From an uncultured Chloracidobacterium sp. (lineage in GTDB: Bacteria; Acidobacteriota; Blastocatellia; Pyrinomonadales; Pyrinomonadaceae), in contig CALDGX010000127.1 in assembly GCA_937941715.1 (NCBI GenBank), forward strand, positions 1-19,150: DNA of 19,150 nucleotides, written 5' to 3'. Made by a program: the position numbers and the translations under genes. Of this stretch, positions 1 through 7,759 are shown in pieces; position 1 is the first letter of the stretch; every line of letters begins with the position of its first letter. The notes under the pieces are model-generated. The model did no database searches, was not told the origin of the DNA, and worked only from the letters and a program-made list of their open reading frames with translations.

Positions 1-427
1 TGCGCCATTTCGGCGAACGCTGCCTCGCCGATCTGTCGGCCCGGTCTTCGTTCGTAATACCCTCAGTAAACACCCACCGAAAACCCGCGTATGTGACCGA
101 GGTCACAACGCTGCATATTCTTTCCACGTGATCGCGGGCCGAAGAATGGCAGACAGGATCAGGGCAGGCAGAATTGGGTCAGGCATTAGATCTTGCGGTG
201 TTGAATGATCCCTCAGGGAAGATGGGGCCTGGCATACGATATTCGCCGTTAAAAAGACGGTCTCTTGAGGCATCAAGGTAGAATCGGTGTTGAAAGACAG
301 GAATACGCTCGTTGACAGGTTTCGCCGCGATCACGCACGTCCGATCTGATCCGGTCGGCACCGGAGCACGGCGGCAGGCAGCCGGACAAAAGCCAGCTTC
401 GTTTATTAAAAATGCGCGGCTCTCAGA
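1..427. other. Intergenic region without a convincing gene
   Basis: No reading frame here has a recognisable protein signature. A 60-codon GTG-initiated frame on the minus strand (179-361) shows no family resemblance and no ribosome site, so it is not called. A minus-strand ATG at 6-8 could be the first codon of a gene running off the left edge, but only two codons are visible. The perfect palindrome at 92-107 would lie about 85 bases upstream of that ATG. No tRNA-like fold, strong terminator or repeat was seen. No clear intrinsic terminator for clpC was found at the right end. Confidence 0.6.
92..107. promoter_or_regulatory. Candidate CRP/FNR-family operator (TGTGA-N6-TCACA)
   Basis: The sequence TGTGACCGAGGTCACA is an inverted repeat with 7-base arms and a 2-base centre. 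It matches the ideal CRP-type half-site arrangement TGTGA-N6-TCACA. CRP/FNR-family regulators bind such sites in many bacteria. The regulated gene is not visible. The best candidate is a minus-strand gene starting near position 8 and lying left of the window. The match is direct, but function is inferred. Confidence 0.4.
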
Positions 428-2821
428 TCAGGTCTTATGAGTTAGTTCTTTGTCATCGGCGGCAACGAGGCGAAAGCCAAGTTTGTCGTCGCCGCAATAG
501 ACCTCGATGGTGCCCGAGCCGTCCATTTCGCCCTGAATAAGGGCTTCGGAAAGCTCGTCTTCGACGTATTTCTGCAATGCGCGTTTGAGCGGGCGGGCAC
601 CGTATTTGCGGTCGCCGCAGGTCTTTTGGATAAGCCACGCTTTGGCCTCGGGCGACAGTTCGATGGTCATGTTTCGTCCGCGAAGGATGCTGTCGAGCTT
701 GCCGACCTGCAGGTCGACTATCTGCGAGAGGTCTTCGTCGCCGAGCTCGTCAAAGATGACGATCTCATCGAGACGATTGATAAACTCGGGGGCAAACGTC
801 TGTTTGACCACCGCCATGACCTGTTCCTCGACCTGTTCGCGGGTGGCGGCGGCATCCGAGGTGCGAAATCCGAACGCCGCATTTTTTTGTATAAGCCGCG
901 CGCCCAGATTTGAGGTCATGATAAAGATCGCGTGCTTGCAGTCGACCGCCTGACCGAGGGCGTCAGTCAAAACGCCGTCCTCAAAGACCTGGAGCATCAC
1001 ATTGAAAACGTCGGGGTGAGCCTTTTCGACCTCATCGAACAACACGACCGAGTACGGCGACCGGCGCAGCTTTTCCGTCAGCTGGCCGCCCTCTTCGTGG
1101 CCGACGTATCCCGGCGGCGACCCGATGAACTTTGACACCGAGTGCTTTTCCATAAACTCGCTCATATCGAACCGCACGAGTGCCCGCTCGGTCCCGAAAA
1201 GGTACTCGGCCAGCGTCCGTGCGACCTCGGTCTTGCCGACGCCCGTCGGCCCGAGGAATAGAAATGACCCGACCGGCCGGCTCGGGTTCTTGAGCCCGGC
1301 ACGCGAGCGCCTGATCGCCCTCGCCAGTGCGGATATCGCCGGCCGTTGTGAAATGATGCGCTTCTGCAGGGCCGACTCGATATTGAGCAGCTTTTGGGCC
1401 TCTTCGGTCTTGATGGACGTGATCGGGATGCCCGTCCAGCGGGCGATCACATCCTCGACGTCGTCGCGGGTCACCTCGACCGCGTAAAACGAATCTTCGA
1501 GGGTGCGCAGCTCGTACGAGATCAGCTGGTCCTCATTGGCGGCAGCGCGCTTCCAGTTTTCGACCGTTTCTTTCCACGACGGCTCGCCGCGATTTTCCTG
1601 CTGGTGCCGCAGCTTGGCCCGTGCACCTGCCTCATCGAGAACGTCGATCGCCTTGTCCGGCAAAAACCGGTCAGAAATATAGCGATTCGACTGTTGAACG
1701 GCAGCGGCAAGAGCATCCTTGGTATAGCGTATCTGGTGAAACGCCTCGTATCTTTCGACAATGCCCTCGATGATCCGGAGCGCGTCCGACTCACTGGCGG
1801 GCTCGACCTTTACGGCCTGAAAGCGGCGTTCCAGTGCCCGGTCCTTTTCGATCGAACGCCGGTATTCGCCCGGCGTAGTCGCCCCGATACATTGGACCTC
1901 GCCGCGTGAAAGGGCGGGCTTGAGTATGTTGGCCGCGTCAAGCGTGCCCTCGGCCGAACCGGCACCGACCAGCGTGTGCAGTTCGTCGATAAAAACTATG
2001 TTCTCCTCGTTTTCGCGGAGCTCGGCCATTATCTTTTTGAGGCGTTCCTCAAACTGGCCGCGGTACTTGGTGCCGGCGACCACGAGCGAAAGATCGAGCG
2101 ACAGGATCCGCTTTTTTTCGAGAAACGTCGGTACCTGCCGGTCGACGATGCGTTGAGCGAGCCCCTCGATGATTGCGGTCTTGCCGACGCCCGACTCACC
2201 GATCAGGACCGGATTGTTCTTTGTCCGGCGGCACAGAATCTCGATCAGGCGTTCGATCTCATTCTCGCGGCCGATCAGCGGATCGAGCCGGCCCTCGGAG
2301 GCCTCGTTGGTCAGATCGCGTGTAAATTCGGCAAGATTCGGCGTTTTGGACGGGTCCGGCCCGGCCGGTGTCGACGACAGCGGCAGGGCGCTCTGCCGCG
2401 ACATCTCGTCACGCACGTCCTGCAGCCTCAGCCCGTAACCGAACAGTATCTCAGCCGCGATCGAACGCTCTTCGCGAACGAGTCCGAGCAGCAGATGCTC
2501 GGGCCCGATGTGGCGATTCTTGAGCTGGCGGCTTTCTTCGTTAGCGTAAAACAGTATCCGCTTGGTGACCGGCGACAGGTGCAGTTCGGCCGACTGCGGT
2601 ATGCGATCGCGGAGCACGATCCGCTCCTCGACGTCACGCCGGATGGTATCAACGGTCAGCGCGCTTCGAAATGGAAAGAAACGCGACGAGATAGTCTTGT
2701 CCTCGCGCATCAATCCGAGCAGGATGTGCTCCGGGGCGATCACCTGAGATCCGTATTGCAGGGCTTCATAGCGAGCGAAGAAGATCACCCGCCGTGACCT
2801 CTCCGTATAACGTTCGAACAT
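428..2821 (-). CDS. clpC: ATP-dependent Clp protease ATP-binding subunit ClpC
   Basis: Class I Hsp100 unfoldase of 797 residues that would feed substrates into ClpP in the cytosol. Two Clp_N repeats occupy residues 1-145. The first AAA+ module has Walker A GESGVGKT (208-215) and Walker B IVFIDE (275-280). A short middle region (about 405-450) precedes the second AAA+ module, with Walker A GPTGVGKT (524-531), Walker B VVLFDE (593-598) and sensor-2 GARPLKR (741-747). A ClpP-docking loop is visible as FGF at 650-652, which separates it from ClpB, as does the short middle region. The UVR-like signature of typical ClpC is degenerate here. AGGA sits a few bases before the ATG. clpP is not in the window. 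The DUF1232 gene lies upstream on the same strand with a 231-base gap, so clpC probably has its own promoter. Confidence 0.95.
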   Translation of the reverse strand: MFERYTERSRRVIFFARYEALQYGSQVIAPEHILLGLMREDKTISSRFFPFRSALTVDTIRRDVEERIVLRDRIPQSAELHLSPVTKRILFYANEESRQLKNRHIGPEHLLLGLVREERSIAAEILFGYGLRLQDVRDEMSRQSALPLSSTPAGPDPSKTPNLAEFTRDLTNEASEGRLDPLIGRENEIERLIEILCRRTKNNPVLIGESGVGKTAIIEGLAQRIVDRQVPTFLEKKRILSLDLSLVVAGTKYRGQFEERLKKIMAELRENEENIVFIDELHTLVGAGSAEGTLDAANILKPALSRGEVQCIGATTPGEYRRSIEKDRALERRFQAVKVEPASESDALRIIEGIVERYEAFHQIRYTKDALAAAVQQSNRYISDRFLPDKAIDVLDEAGARAKLRHQQENRGEPSWKETVENWKRAAANEDQLISYELRTLEDSFYAVEVTRDDVEDVIARWTGIPITSIKTEEAQKLLNIESALQKRIISQRPAISALARAIRRSRAGLKNPSRPVGSFLFLGPTGVGKTEVARTLAEYLFGTERALVRFDMSEFMEKHSVSKFIGSPPGYVGHEEGGQLTEKLRRSPYSVVLFDEVEKAHPDVFNVMLQVFEDGVLTDALGQAVDCKHAIFIMTSNLGARLIQKNAAFGFRTSDAAATREQVEEQVMAVVKQTFAPEFINRLDEIVIFDELGDEDLSQIVDLQVGKLDSILRGRNMTIELSPEAKAWLIQKTCGDRKYGARPLKRALQKYVEDELSEALIQGEMDGSGTIEVYCGDDKLGFRLVAADDKELTHKT

Positions 2822-3052
2822 AAATTCCTATTCGCAGGCTTTTCGGTTAACGATATCAAGTATACCGAAATGCCAAAATTCACGCGCCGAATTATTAATT
2901 TTTTATTATTCCCGAGCTACCTTCTCTTAAATGCTGAAAAGCCGCGGAAATCCAGAATCAGGCAGCTGGAAATTGCCATTTATCGGATCACGGCTTGGCT
3001 CCGGCTTTTTCCCGGCCGGCAACGCGGATGAGTCTCGATGTAGAACGAGGAG
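2822..3052. other. Gap between the DUF1232 gene and clpC
   Basis: This 231-base stretch is AT-rich near clpC and should hold the clpC promoter on the minus strand. I could not settle on a -35/-10 pair with proper spacing. No CtsR-type heptad repeat or CIRCE element was seen. A GC-rich imperfect inverted repeat near 3005-3025 lacks a following T-run on either strand, so it is not called a terminator. Confidence 0.4.
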
Positions 3053-3598
3053 CTAGCGGGCGGTAACCGCCGGGGTTCGTGTGGTTTTGGGGACGTCGAG
3101 CTCAAATTCATCCGGTTCGATCTCGCGGACGACCGCCTCGTCACGCTGCGTGATGCCACGCAGCACTTGTCCGGCCGGTGCGAGTTCGACCCGCGAGGTT
3201 ATGACACGCGAAACGCGTTTCGGCAGGAATTTGGGAGCGATGCCGGCGATCGAATCTGCCAGAGCGACGATGTCGCCGCCGCCGGACCAATGTTCGCGAA
3301 CGACTGACTCGTCGGTACGATTGACGAGCCGCAACAGAACGAGCGCGACCATATAGAGGTCATCGACCTGCCCGATGAACGGGAACACGTCCGGTATGAA
3401 ATCGATCGGCGAGACGACATAAACTATCGCCGCGATGAACAACGCCTTTTCAGCCGTCGGAACGCGGACGTCCTTGAGCAGTCGTCCGAGCAGCATCACC
3501 ATATTTGGCAAAAACATCAAAAAGCTGTGCAGCCGGCCTTTCAGTTCCGACTTTTCGCGGCGTTTCAGCTTGGATTTCGGCTCAATGCGCTTGCTCAT
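3053..3598 (-). CDS. DUF1232 (YkvA-like) membrane protein
   Basis: Protein of 181 residues with the DUF1232 core. A hydrophobic helix (about 50-62) runs into the family hallmark SPIDFIPD (63-70), followed by the FIGQVDD segment and a second hydrophobic helix (about 79-93). The lysine/arginine-rich N-terminus suggests a cytosolic start before the membrane segment. The C-terminal 85 residues, acidic and without known motifs, extend past the usual short domain. The family is widespread but its biochemical role is unknown. The ATG at 3598 is the only reasonable start, and a good minus-strand promoter lies 30-58 bases upstream. Confidence 0.85.
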   Translation of the reverse strand: MSKRIEPKSKLKRREKSELKGRLHSFLMFLPNMVMLLGRLLKDVRVPTAEKALFIAAIVYVVSPIDFIPDVFPFIGQVDDLYMVALVLLRLVNRTDESVVREHWSGGGDIVALADSIAGIAPKFLPKRVSRVITSRVELAPAGQVLRGITQRDEAVVREIEPDEFELDVPKTTRTPAVTAR

Positions 3599-3627
3599 AA
3601 TTATGTACCGGCCCGTTGGTTTCCTTC

Positions 3628-3656
3628 AGTCTAAAAATAACCGCAGCTTTGTGCAA
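3628..3656 (-). promoter_or_regulatory. Predicted sigma70-type promoter of the DUF1232 gene
   Basis: On the minus strand TTGCAC (3651-3656) is followed after exactly 17 bases by TAGACT (3628-3633), close to sigma70 consensus at both boxes. Transcription would begin near 3621, giving a leader of about 22 bases before the ATG at 3598. The region is shared with the divergent pta gene. Confidence 0.5.
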
Positions 3657-3700
3657 GTTTCGCTCGTTTTGGTTGTATGGTAAATTCGGTAGCGAGACCT

Positions 3701-4708
3701 ATGATATTGCAGCAAATTCGCCAACGAGCCGCCGCCGACATTCAGCACATCGTCCTGCCTGAGGGCGAGGACGTGCGGACCGTCGAAGCAGCCGCCATCT
3801 GTGCCCGCGACCGCATAGCCAGGATCACCATCATCGGCAACGAAGAAAAGATACGCTCACTCGCGACCGGCGCCGGCGCCAATCTGAACGGCGTTAATAT
3901 CCTCGACCATCGCCGCGACCATCATGAATTTGGCAAGATGGCCGAGCTTTATCATCAGATCCGCCGGTCCAAGGGCGTCACGCTTGAGGAGGCCGAACAG
4001 GCCGTCAAGGACCCGCTCTATTTCGGCAACCTATTGGTCCGCGAGGGCAAGGCCGACGGTTCTGTCGCCGGTGCGACGAACACGACTGCCCATACGGTCG
4101 CCGCCGCTCTCAGATGCATCGGAGTAAGGCCGGGATTTAAGATCGTATCGAGCTTTTTCCTGATGGTCGTGCCGGACAAGAAATTTGGAGCGAACGGGGC
4201 GATGATCTATGCCGATTGCGGCGTCGTCATCGACCCGGACGCCGGCGACCTCGCCGAGATCGCCATCGCCTCGGCCGACTCGTGCCGGGCATTGCTTAAT
4301 ACGGAACCGCGCGTGGCAATGCTGTCGTTTTCGACCAAGGGCAGTGCCAAGCATCAGCTTATCGACAAGGTTATCGAGGCGACCAAGACCGTAAAGATCC
4401 GCATGCCCGACCTTGCCGTCGACGGCGAACTCCAGGCGGACGCTGCACTCGTCCAGTCGGTCGCAAACTCAAAAGCACCCGGTTCGCAGGTCGCCGGCCG
4501 TGCCAACGTGCTCGTGTTCCCGGACCTCAACTCGGGGAACATCGCCTATAAGCTGACAGAACGCCTGACCGGCGGCACCGCCATCGGCCCGATCCTGCAG
4601 GGCCTCGACCGCCCCTGCAACGACCTCTCACGCGGCTGCAAGGCCGAAGATATCGTCGACGCCGTCGCTATTACGGCAGTACAGTCGCAGGCGAGAAAAA
4701 ACGGTTAG
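3701..4708 (+). CDS. pta: Phosphate acetyltransferase
   Basis: PTA/PTB-family enzyme interconverting acetyl-CoA plus phosphate and acetyl phosphate plus CoA in the cytosol (EC 2.3.1.8). It is a single-domain short form of 335 residues without the long N-terminal P-loop/DRTGG part of the E. coli enzyme. Family hallmarks are IVLPEGEDVRT near the N-terminus, DGSVAGATNTTAHTV in the first half, and the C-terminal run TAIGPILQGLDRP followed by NDLSRGC. An in-frame ATG at 3677 would add eight residues, but family alignment (MxLxxQIRxRA before the LPEGED motif) and a possible -10 box overlapping 3677 favour 3701. No acetate kinase gene lies nearby. Its end is 10 bases from the convergent gene's end, with no clear terminator. 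Confidence 0.93.
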   Translation: MILQQIRQRAAADIQHIVLPEGEDVRTVEAAAICARDRIARITIIGNEEKIRSLATGAGANLNGVNILDHRRDHHEFGKMAELYHQIRRSKGVTLEEAEQAVKDPLYFGNLLVREGKADGSVAGATNTTAHTVAAALRCIGVRPGFKIVSSFFLMVVPDKKFGANGAMIYADCGVVIDPDAGDLAEIAIASADSCRALLNTEPRVAMLSFSTKGSAKHQLIDKVIEATKTVKIRMPDLAVDGELQADAALVQSVANSKAPGSQVAGRANVLVFPDLNSGNIAYKLTERLTGGTAIGPILQGLDRPCNDLSRGCKAEDIVDAVAITAVQSQARKNG

Positions 4709-4718
4709 TGCGGCGACC

Positions 4719-6281
4719 TCAGTTACACCTGATCACCGCCCTCCACGGATTTGTGCCGCCGTTGGGCCACCAGCTGCAGGTATAGCCGCCCGAGACGTTG
4801 ATGCCGTCGGCCGCGATCTGGCCGCTATAATTACAGGTTCCGACACCGGCTTGGTCACGGCGGATCGTGACCTGACTGCCGGCGATACTGATCGACATTA
4901 TCGCCCCTGCACGTTGGCCCGTCGGGCTCACCCAGATCGAGTCAAACACGCTGCTCATTCCGCGACGCATCCACTGGCCGGACCAACCATCTTCGGTCTC
5001 GTCCCACCGTACCCCGAGGCCGCATGCTCCCGAATTAACAGCCGAGGCCGAGGGCAGATACCCCTCGATTCGTACGAATGAATATCCGCTATTCAACGCT
5101 CCGGTCTCACCGGCCGACGTCGCGGTCGCAAAATAGTCAGACCTTGACGGTGCCCAGAAGTTTTTCAGCGGGACGGAATTCGGCTGCTGCGACGGATAGA
5201 CGTAGCCCTCGACACGGACAAACTGATAATTCAACCGCGCCATTCCGGCCGTGTCCGTCGTCGTCGATGTGAAATAGTCGCCGTAGGACGAGTTGTACCA
5301 GAGGCTCAGCGGTATCGTTCCCATCGGCTGGCCGACAAATACATAGCCGCCCGCCTCTCCTATATATCGGTAACCCGCGGTGGCGGCGGCACGCATCGCG
5401 TCATCCGATGCGATGGTCAGGCTGTCGTGATGTTGGTCATTATAGTAAAGGTGCAATTTTCGCATGCTCAACTGCCCGCCCTGATCCGGATTGGGCGTAG
5501 GTGTCGGTACCGGCGTTTGTCGAACGATCGGTGTTGGCGTTGGCATTGGTGTTTGCTGGGGGCTCGGGCCGCGAACAGACGAGCAAACCGGATCGAACGC
5601 GTTGATAAGATTGACCATTATGTCTTTGGCATATTTTGACGCGAGAGCTCGGCTTTCATTCACAGCGTCCTGTCGCGGATCTAGTCCGGCCTCGCGCGGC
5701 GAATGCGTAGTAAGTTGAGTGTTGACCTTGATAGTGCCGCAAGCCCTCAGTACCGCCACCGCTGCATAACCAACATAACGAGCTCCGCCCAGCGACGAAT
5801 CGCCGCGGCTTCCGCTGCTGCCAGAAGAATTACACGACGCCGATCCGAACGCCGGCTGACCACTGTCGATCGGGTGCATCGAACATTTGCTGATCTCATT
5901 TCTCCGCAAAAATTCGGAGTCAAGGCTTGCCGGCGGGATAACAAAAAGCCAAACGTTGTCATCGTTAAGGTCGATCGTCCACGACGCCCAAAACCCGACC
6001 CTCGACGTTGGTTGCGTCGTTATCGGAGCAGCAGGAACATTGTCAGCAGTGTATCGAAAATCAAGCGGCGAAAATGCCGCATTCTGCGATTGACTTCCTT
6101 GGTAAAATGGCATTCCTGTGATCGAGTTTTGCACTGAGCCGGACATTCGTGTCGCGAAATCCGCAAATGAAATGGTGTTAACCCGCCAATTTGGCTGCAC
6201 CTGGGCGTATGTCAGAGCGGACATACAAATAAGAGACACACCAATTGCGAATGTGAGATTCATAAAACGGCGCAGTTTCAT
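4719..6281 (-). CDS. Secreted protein with three tandem beta-type repeats
   Basis: A 520-residue exported protein with no confident functional assignment. Residues 1-26 form a signal peptide (basic start, hydrophobic core, cleavage after TYA). The N-terminal region (27-235) has several cysteines and a Ser/Gly-rich patch (152-165). A Pro/Thr linker spans 239-266. Three related repeats follow, near 273-318, 321-364 and 369-410, each with an aromatic, often DYF-type strand, a stretch ending in GY, and a closing segment such as VRVEGYVY or VRIEGYL; these resemble the DUF5648-type repeat. A Trp/Cys-rich C-terminal domain (418-520) ends in RCN. A strong GGAGGA ribosome site (6287-6292) lies 5 bases before the ATG and fixes the start. 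A surface or extracellular binding role is plausible but unproven. Confidence 0.8.
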   Translation of the reverse strand: MKLRRFMNLTFAIGVSLICMSALTYAQVQPNWRVNTISFADFATRMSGSVQNSITGMPFYQGSQSQNAAFSPLDFRYTADNVPAAPITTQPTSRVGFWASWTIDLNDDNVWLFVIPPASLDSEFLRRNEISKCSMHPIDSGQPAFGSASCNSSGSSGSRGDSSLGGARYVGYAAVAVLRACGTIKVNTQLTTHSPREAGLDPRQDAVNESRALASKYAKDIMVNLINAFDPVCSSVRGPSPQQTPMPTPTPIVRQTPVPTPTPNPDQGGQLSMRKLHLYYNDQHHDSLTIASDDAMRAAATAGYRYIGEAGGYVFVGQPMGTIPLSLWYNSSYGDYFTSTTTDTAGMARLNYQFVRVEGYVYPSQQPNSVPLKNFWAPSRSDYFATATSAGETGALNSGYSFVRIEGYLPSASAVNSGACGLGVRWDETEDGWSGQWMRRGMSSVFDSIWVSPTGQRAGAIMSISIAGSQVTIRRDQAGVGTCNYSGQIAADGINVSGGYTCSWWPNGGTNPWRAVIRCN

Positions 6282-6373
6282 ATCGTTCCTCCAAAAAACG
6301 GATGTTGAAAAATGAGAGTTTGGGCACCCCGTCGGGAGTGATCTGGATGGGTCGTTGATCGTGTAATTGCTCT

Positions 6374-6402
6374 CTTATATAACAACAACGCTCCGAAAAC
6401 AA
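6374..6402 (-). promoter_or_regulatory. Predicted promoter of the secreted repeat protein gene
   Basis: Minus-strand TTGTTT (6397-6402) and TATAAG (6374-6379) are separated by 17 bases. Transcription from about 6367 would give an untranslated leader of roughly 85 bases ending in the strong GGAGGA ribosome site. The leader has no convincing riboswitch fold that I can see by eye. Confidence 0.45.
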
Positions 6403-6450
6403 CTTTTTTCTTTTCCCCCATCGGGAACGACGCAATACTCGATAGGCCTT

Positions 6451-6479
6451 TTGACACCGGGTTTCTGATATTCTACTCA
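6451..6479 (+). promoter_or_regulatory. Possible promoter of the NRAMP-family gene
   Basis: A consensus -35 box TTGACA (6451-6456) is followed after 17 bases by TACTCA (6474-6479), a weak -10. Transcription would start within about 5 bases of the ATG at 6491. The mRNA would then be leaderless or nearly so, which fits the absence of a ribosome site. The -10 assignment is uncertain; TATTCT at 6469 is spaced too closely. Confidence 0.3.
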
Positions 6480-6490
6480 CGATCAGCGAT

Positions 6491-7759
6491 ATGAACCGCA
6501 GCGACAATCCCTTAAAGCGTTTCCTGAATCGGCTCGGGCCGGGGTTGATCACGGGTGCTTCGGATGACGACCCGTCCGGGATCGGGACGTATTCGCAGGC
6601 CGGTGCGGCCCTCGGGTTCGCGACTTTGTGGACGGCGATCGTGACGCTTCCGCTGATGGTGGTTGTGCAGCACATCTGTGCCAAGATCGGAATGGTCTCG
6701 GGCCGCGGGCTTGCGGGTGTGCTCCACCGATATTATCCACGCTGGCTGCTGTATCCCGCGGTGGTCGGCCTCGTGGTCGCAAATACGATCAACGCCGGTG
6801 CCGACATCTCGGCCATTTCGGCGGCGGTCAATATGTTCGTGCCCATCCCGATCTCGGTGATGGTCGTGCCGATCGCGTTGGCGATAGTGATGCTGCAGGT
6901 TTGGGGTTCGTACCGGCTGATCGTGAAGGTCTTTAAGTGGCTGACGATGTCGCTGTTCGCGTACGTCATCGCGGCCTTTCTGGCTAAGCCGGATTGGTAC
7001 GAGGTCGCACGGGCGACGTTCATGCCGCAGGTCCGATTTACAAGCGAATATGTCACGACCCTCGTCGCGATCCTCGGTACGACCATCTCGCCATACCTTT
7101 TCTTTTGGGAGGCAAGCGAGGAGGTCGAAGAGGAAAAAAGCGAGGGCCGGGCAAGGCTGACGCAGCGGCTCGGTGCGACCGATGACGAGATCAGGCGCGA
7201 AAAGGTCGATACCGTCGTCGGTATGCTGTTCTGTAATGTGGTCTTTTACTTTGTGATACTTGCCGCCGGAGCGACGCTGCACGTGTCGGGCAAGACCGAT
7301 ATCCAGTCGGCGACCGACGCTGCCCAGGCTCTGAGGCCGTTGGCGGGCAGCCTCGCGACCGTGCTGTTTGCCATCGGGCTGATCGGGGCCGGTTTGCTGG
7401 CCGTGCCGGTCCTGACCGGGTCGGCGGCGTACGCGGTGGCCGAGACGTTCGGCTGGCCTTCCGGCCTCGACGAAAAGCCGCGTCACGCCAAAAAATTCTA
7501 CGCCGTCATCGCCGCATCGACACTCGTCGGCGTCGCCATCGATTTTCTCGGCATCAACCCGATCAAGGCCCTATTCTGGACCGCTGTTATCAACGGCGTC
7601 GTCGCTCCGCCGCTGTTGGTCGTCGTAATGCTGGTCGCCAACAACAAACGCGTCATGGGCTCACGCACAAACGGGCCGGTCACCAATATCGTCGGCTGGT
7701 TGGCCGCCGCCGTGATGTTTGCCGCGGCAATCGCGATGTTCGTGCTGTGGGGCAGTTAA
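6491..7759 (+). CDS. NRAMP-superfamily divalent metal ion transporter
   Basis: Inner-membrane transporter of 422 residues with about eleven hydrophobic helices and the NRAMP fold signature GPGLITGASDDDPSG in TM1 (17-30). Canonical NRAMP proteins have DPGN in TM1 and MPH in TM6. Here these positions read DPSG (27-30) and SPY (200-202, in TTISPYL), so the metal-site asparagine and methionine are replaced. This places it among non-canonical NRAMP-related proteins rather than MntH. Substrate could be Mn, Fe, Mg or something else and cannot be assigned. A charged cytosolic loop (207-240, EEVEEEKSEGR and on) follows TM6. No ribosome site precedes the ATG. The stop overlaps the convergent peptidase gene by 4 bases. 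Confidence 0.85.
   Translation: MNRSDNPLKRFLNRLGPGLITGASDDDPSGIGTYSQAGAALGFATLWTAIVTLPLMVVVQHICAKIGMVSGRGLAGVLHRYYPRWLLYPAVVGLVVANTINAGADISAISAAVNMFVPIPISVMVVPIALAIVMLQVWGSYRLIVKVFKWLTMSLFAYVIAAFLAKPDWYEVARATFMPQVRFTSEYVTTLVAILGTTISPYLFFWEASEEVEEEKSEGRARLTQRLGATDDEIRREKVDTVVGMLFCNVVFYFVILAAGATLHVSGKTDIQSATDAAQALRPLAGSLATVLFAIGLIGAGLLAVPVLTGSAAYAVAETFGWPSGLDEKPRHAKKFYAVIAASTLVGVAIDFLGINPIKALFWTAVINGVVAPPLLVVVMLVANNKRVMGSRTNGPVTNIVGWLAAAVMFAAAIAMFVLWGS

Noticed and set aside
179..361. 60-codon minus-strand frame
   Set aside because: GTG start, no ribosome site, no family resemblance; fits chance in a GC-rich gap.
1976..2797. Long 273-codon plus-strand frame opposite clpC
   Set aside because: Antisense shadow of the conserved Clp_N and first AAA+ region; composition is explained by the opposite codons.
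3000..3030. Terminator between the DUF1232 gene and clpC
   Set aside because: Stem CCGGC/GCCGG is short and lacks a T-run on the reading strand.
4709..4718. Shared terminator between pta and the convergent secreted protein gene
   Set aside because: Only 10 bases between stops and no hairpin with T-tract seen around them.
5510..5570. Simple-sequence repeat or CRISPR-like array
   Set aside because: The GT-rich repetition encodes the Pro/Thr linker of the secreted protein; units are too short and uneven for an array.
6512..7486. 324-codon minus-strand frame opposite the NRAMP gene
   Set aside because: Arg/His/Asp-rich shadow typical of the strand opposite a hydrophobic GC-rich gene; no motifs.
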